Shown: one piece after another, positions 4,766-6,386 of the stretch | Numbering within the stretch: position 1 is the stretch's first letter | Layout of the letters: each line of letters begins with the position of its first letter | Assembly: GCA_963645165.1 (NCBI GenBank) | Contig: CAVIQT010000008.1 | Coordinates: forward strand, 1 to 6,386 | Source of the DNA: CAG-533 sp963645165 | GTDB lineage: Bacteria; Bacillota_I; Bacilli_A; RF39; UBA660 | Direction: 5' to 3' | Length of the DNA: 6,386 nucleotides | Notes under the pieces: generated by a model | Database searches by the model: none | Seen by the model: only the letters and a program-made list of their open reading frames with translations | Told to the model about the DNA's origin: nothing | Program-made: the position numbers and the translations under genes

Positions 4766-6386
4766 AAATAACCAAAAATGGATCAGATGAAGTGCCCGTA
4801 CCAGCAGATATTGTAATTGTTGGAATAAGAGCAATAGAGGGTCTTACAGCTAGTGCACTTGTTGCGTAACTATAATCAATTCCTGGCATAACTCCAGAAG
4901 TAGAATAAGGCGTAACATTTACAACAAGGCTCACGCCCGCACTAGAACTAAAAGTAGCTGGAGACATACTCCACCAAGCCTCTTTAGCATTTTCATATAG
5001 ATAATATGTAGTATTATTTTTATTATTTATCGCACCAGCAAATGTTATTTCATCTTGTGTAAGTAAACCTATTTTATAACCTTTTAAAGCACCATTACCA
5101 TATGTTGTTTCACTACCTGTAAACTTAGATAATTTTCCTCCACTATTATCATTCGGGCAAATCAAACTTAAAGATTCTCTTCCCCATGCACCATATGTAG
5201 TATCATTTGTATTACTTCCATCACCATCTACTGTACTTTTATCATTACACCAGATAACATCTGCAAGTTTATTTTTTTGTTTACTATTAAAAGATAAATC
5301 ATACCAAGTTTTTAAATTAGTTAAAATAACACTATCATTTACATTCGCATGTTCATAATCATATGAATAAGCCCAAGGATCGCCATACATATAACCAACA
5401 GATGCATTAACATCACCAAATGAATTTATCTCGCTTGTATAAGTTGTGCCATCATATCTAGCAAACGCCGCAGTATTACTATTATAAGAAGAATCACATG
5501 GATTTTCTACTTTATCAACATTATCATTATGTAAAACTAATTTTATAGCACCATTACCGGTTATTCTGACTATTCTCCAGCACTTACCAGCAAACTCCAC
5601 ATAATTATTATTAATCGCTCCTCTAAAATAATAACTTGTGCCATAATCATCTGCTGTTTCTGCAAGAACTTTCTCTGTTGAATTAGATATCCTTGAACCA
5701 GGAGTTGTTACAGGCTTACTAATTGTTGGATAATTTTTTCTTATTGCTTCATCTAGTAATGTACCTTCATATGCCTCAAAATAAACATTACAAGCGGTTC
5801 TTGATTTTGTAACATTATCAACTGTTAACTTCCAGTGATCAGAAAGATAAACTGAATTAACCACTACATCATCTACAACAGTATTCCCAACTTTACATTC
5901 ATACGTAACAAAATAATTTCTTTCTGAAGGAAATTCACCTAATTCTTTACCATCAACAAATGCAATTATTGTTACATCATCCACATAATATGTTTCATTT
6001 ATTTGATTTACAAGCGCAAGTTCATTATGAGAATAACCTGCATTTAAACCCAATTTTATATAATAATCTGATGTAGCACTATCATTAATTCCCACAATAG
6101 TTAATGATAAATAATTATTTTTATTTATTGAGCCAACTACAGCATTAGAAGAATCAGATGAAACCTTTACATCTAAATCACTTGGCATATCAATTGTATT
6201 AGTACAATCTTTATCACTACACACATCATATATTAACTCATATTTGGTATCAATATTATTTAATGAAGATAAACCAATATCATATGTTAAAGTAGAACTT
6301 TTAGTTATTCTAAGTATTCTATCTTCTAATTCACCATTATTTACTTGCATATTATATTTTAAATCACCAATAACTATATTGGCATT
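4764..6386 (-). CDS. Probable secreted or surface protein with C-terminal DUF6273/C-type-lectin-like domain, N-terminus missing
   Basis: 540 codons are visible and the frame is still open at the right edge. The ATG at 6350 has no ribosome site and 12 more in-frame codons lie upstream, so the true start and any signal peptide are outside. Numbering here is from the first visible residue. Residues 1-150 look beta-rich (alternating hydrophobic strands, IVIGDLKY, SLNNIDTKYELIYDV), recalling TasA/camelysin-like or Ig-like surface modules. Residues 155-245 are a further domain and linker. Residues 246-522 start with YYFRGAINNNYVEFAGKCW and end with AWWSMSPA and ALAVRPSIAL, a layout like DUF6273 modules (typical 'WWLRSP ... 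VRPAL'), which have a C-type-lectin-like fold. The tail GTGTSSDPFLVI is a common ending of such proteins. Eight cysteines (56, 61, 164, 199, 269, 297, 380, 410) would allow four disulfides. There is no LPXTG motif or C-terminal membrane helix, so any anchor must lie upstream. Binding to glycans or hosts is only a guess. Confidence 0.8.
   Translation of the reverse strand, partial: NANIVIGDLKYNMQVNNGELEDRILRITKSSTLTYDIGLSSLNNIDTKYELIYDVCSDKDCTNTIDMPSDLDVKVSSDSSNAVVGSINKNNYLSLTIVGINDSATSDYYIKLGLNAGYSHNELALVNQINETYYVDDVTIIAFVDGKELGEFPSERNYFVTYECKVGNTVVDDVVVNSVYLSDHWKLTVDNVTKSRTACNVYFEAYEGTLLDEAIRKNYPTISKPVTTPGSRISNSTEKVLAETADDYGTSYYFRGAINNNYVEFAGKCWRIVRITGNGAIKLVLHNDNVDKVENPCDSSYNSNTAAFARYDGTTYTSEINSFGDVNASVGYMYGDPWAYSYDYEHANVNDSVILTNLKTWYDLSFNSKQKNKLADVIWCNDKSTVDGDGSNTNDTTYGAWGRESLSLICPNDNSGGKLSKFTGSETTYGNGALKGYKIGLLTQDEITFAGAINNKNNTTYYLYENAKEAWWSMSPATFSSSAGVSLVVNVTPYSTSGVMPGIDYSYATSALAVRPSIALIPTITISAGTGTSSDPFLVI

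Noticed and set aside
4900..5000. C-terminal lectin-like domain as a variable region of a diversity-generating retroelement
   Set aside because: No reverse transcriptase, no template repeat and no adenine-rich codon bias in the relevant segment are seen in the window. The fold similarity alone is not enough.
6348..6350. ATG at 6350 as the true start of the surface-protein gene
   Set aside because: No Shine-Dalgarno sequence precedes it, the frame stays open to the window edge, and the upstream codons continue the same beta-strand-like pattern. There is also no signal peptide after it.
1..6386. CRISPR array, tRNA/rRNA genes, insertion sequences, riboswitches
   Set aside because: No regularly spaced repeats, cloverleaf-like segments, transposase motifs or long structured leaders were found. 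Intergenic spaces are all about 100 bp or shorter.

Overview
The window is very AT-rich bacterial DNA, with dense genes, TAA stops throughout and Shine-Dalgarno-led starts. It looks like a low-GC Firmicute close to the Mollicutes, probably an uncultured Bacilli lineage (RF39/Erysipelotrichia-like). That placement is inferred from gene content and composition, not proven. Tryptophan is written as TGG, including eight times in the terminal surface protein, and no reading frame needs TGA read through. The code is therefore standard, not the Mycoplasma code.

Layout. Positions 1-1297 on the minus strand hold a DNA-uptake pair. comEA is complete (602-1297). comEC runs off the left edge, with 215 N-terminal codons visible at 1-645, and the two overlap by 44 nt. 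Positions 1386-3918, also minus strand, hold a two-gene operon of M16-family peptidases. A YmfF/YfmF-like subunit (2662-3918) lacks the zinc motif. It is followed, with an 8-nt overlap, by a YmfH/YfmH-like subunit (1386-2669) that carries HxxEH. An intrinsic terminator that begins within the stop codon closes this operon ahead of comEA.

Positions 3919-4016 are a compact divergent control region. A sigma-A-type promoter for deoD (plus strand) and an extended -10 promoter for the M16 operon (minus strand) interlock there across a 15-bp palindrome. deoD, a purine-nucleoside phosphorylase, occupies 4017-4736 on the plus strand. It converges on a large, probably extracellular, cysteine-containing beta-rich protein (4764-6386, minus strand), whose N-terminus lies beyond the right edge. 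One hairpin at 4736-4765 serves as terminator for both genes.

Functionally, ComEA (DNA receptor) and ComEC (membrane channel) work together in uptake of single-stranded DNA. The two M16 proteins should form a heterodimeric peptidase whose active site is shared between subunits. DeoD salvages purine nucleosides. The surface protein has a beta-rich N-terminal part and a C-terminal domain resembling DUF6273/C-type-lectin-like modules of gut Firmicutes. I see no mobile element, CRISPR array, RNA gene or clearly new multi-gene system. The points most worth a second look are the surface protein, the complementary M16 active-site halves and the interlocked divergent promoters.
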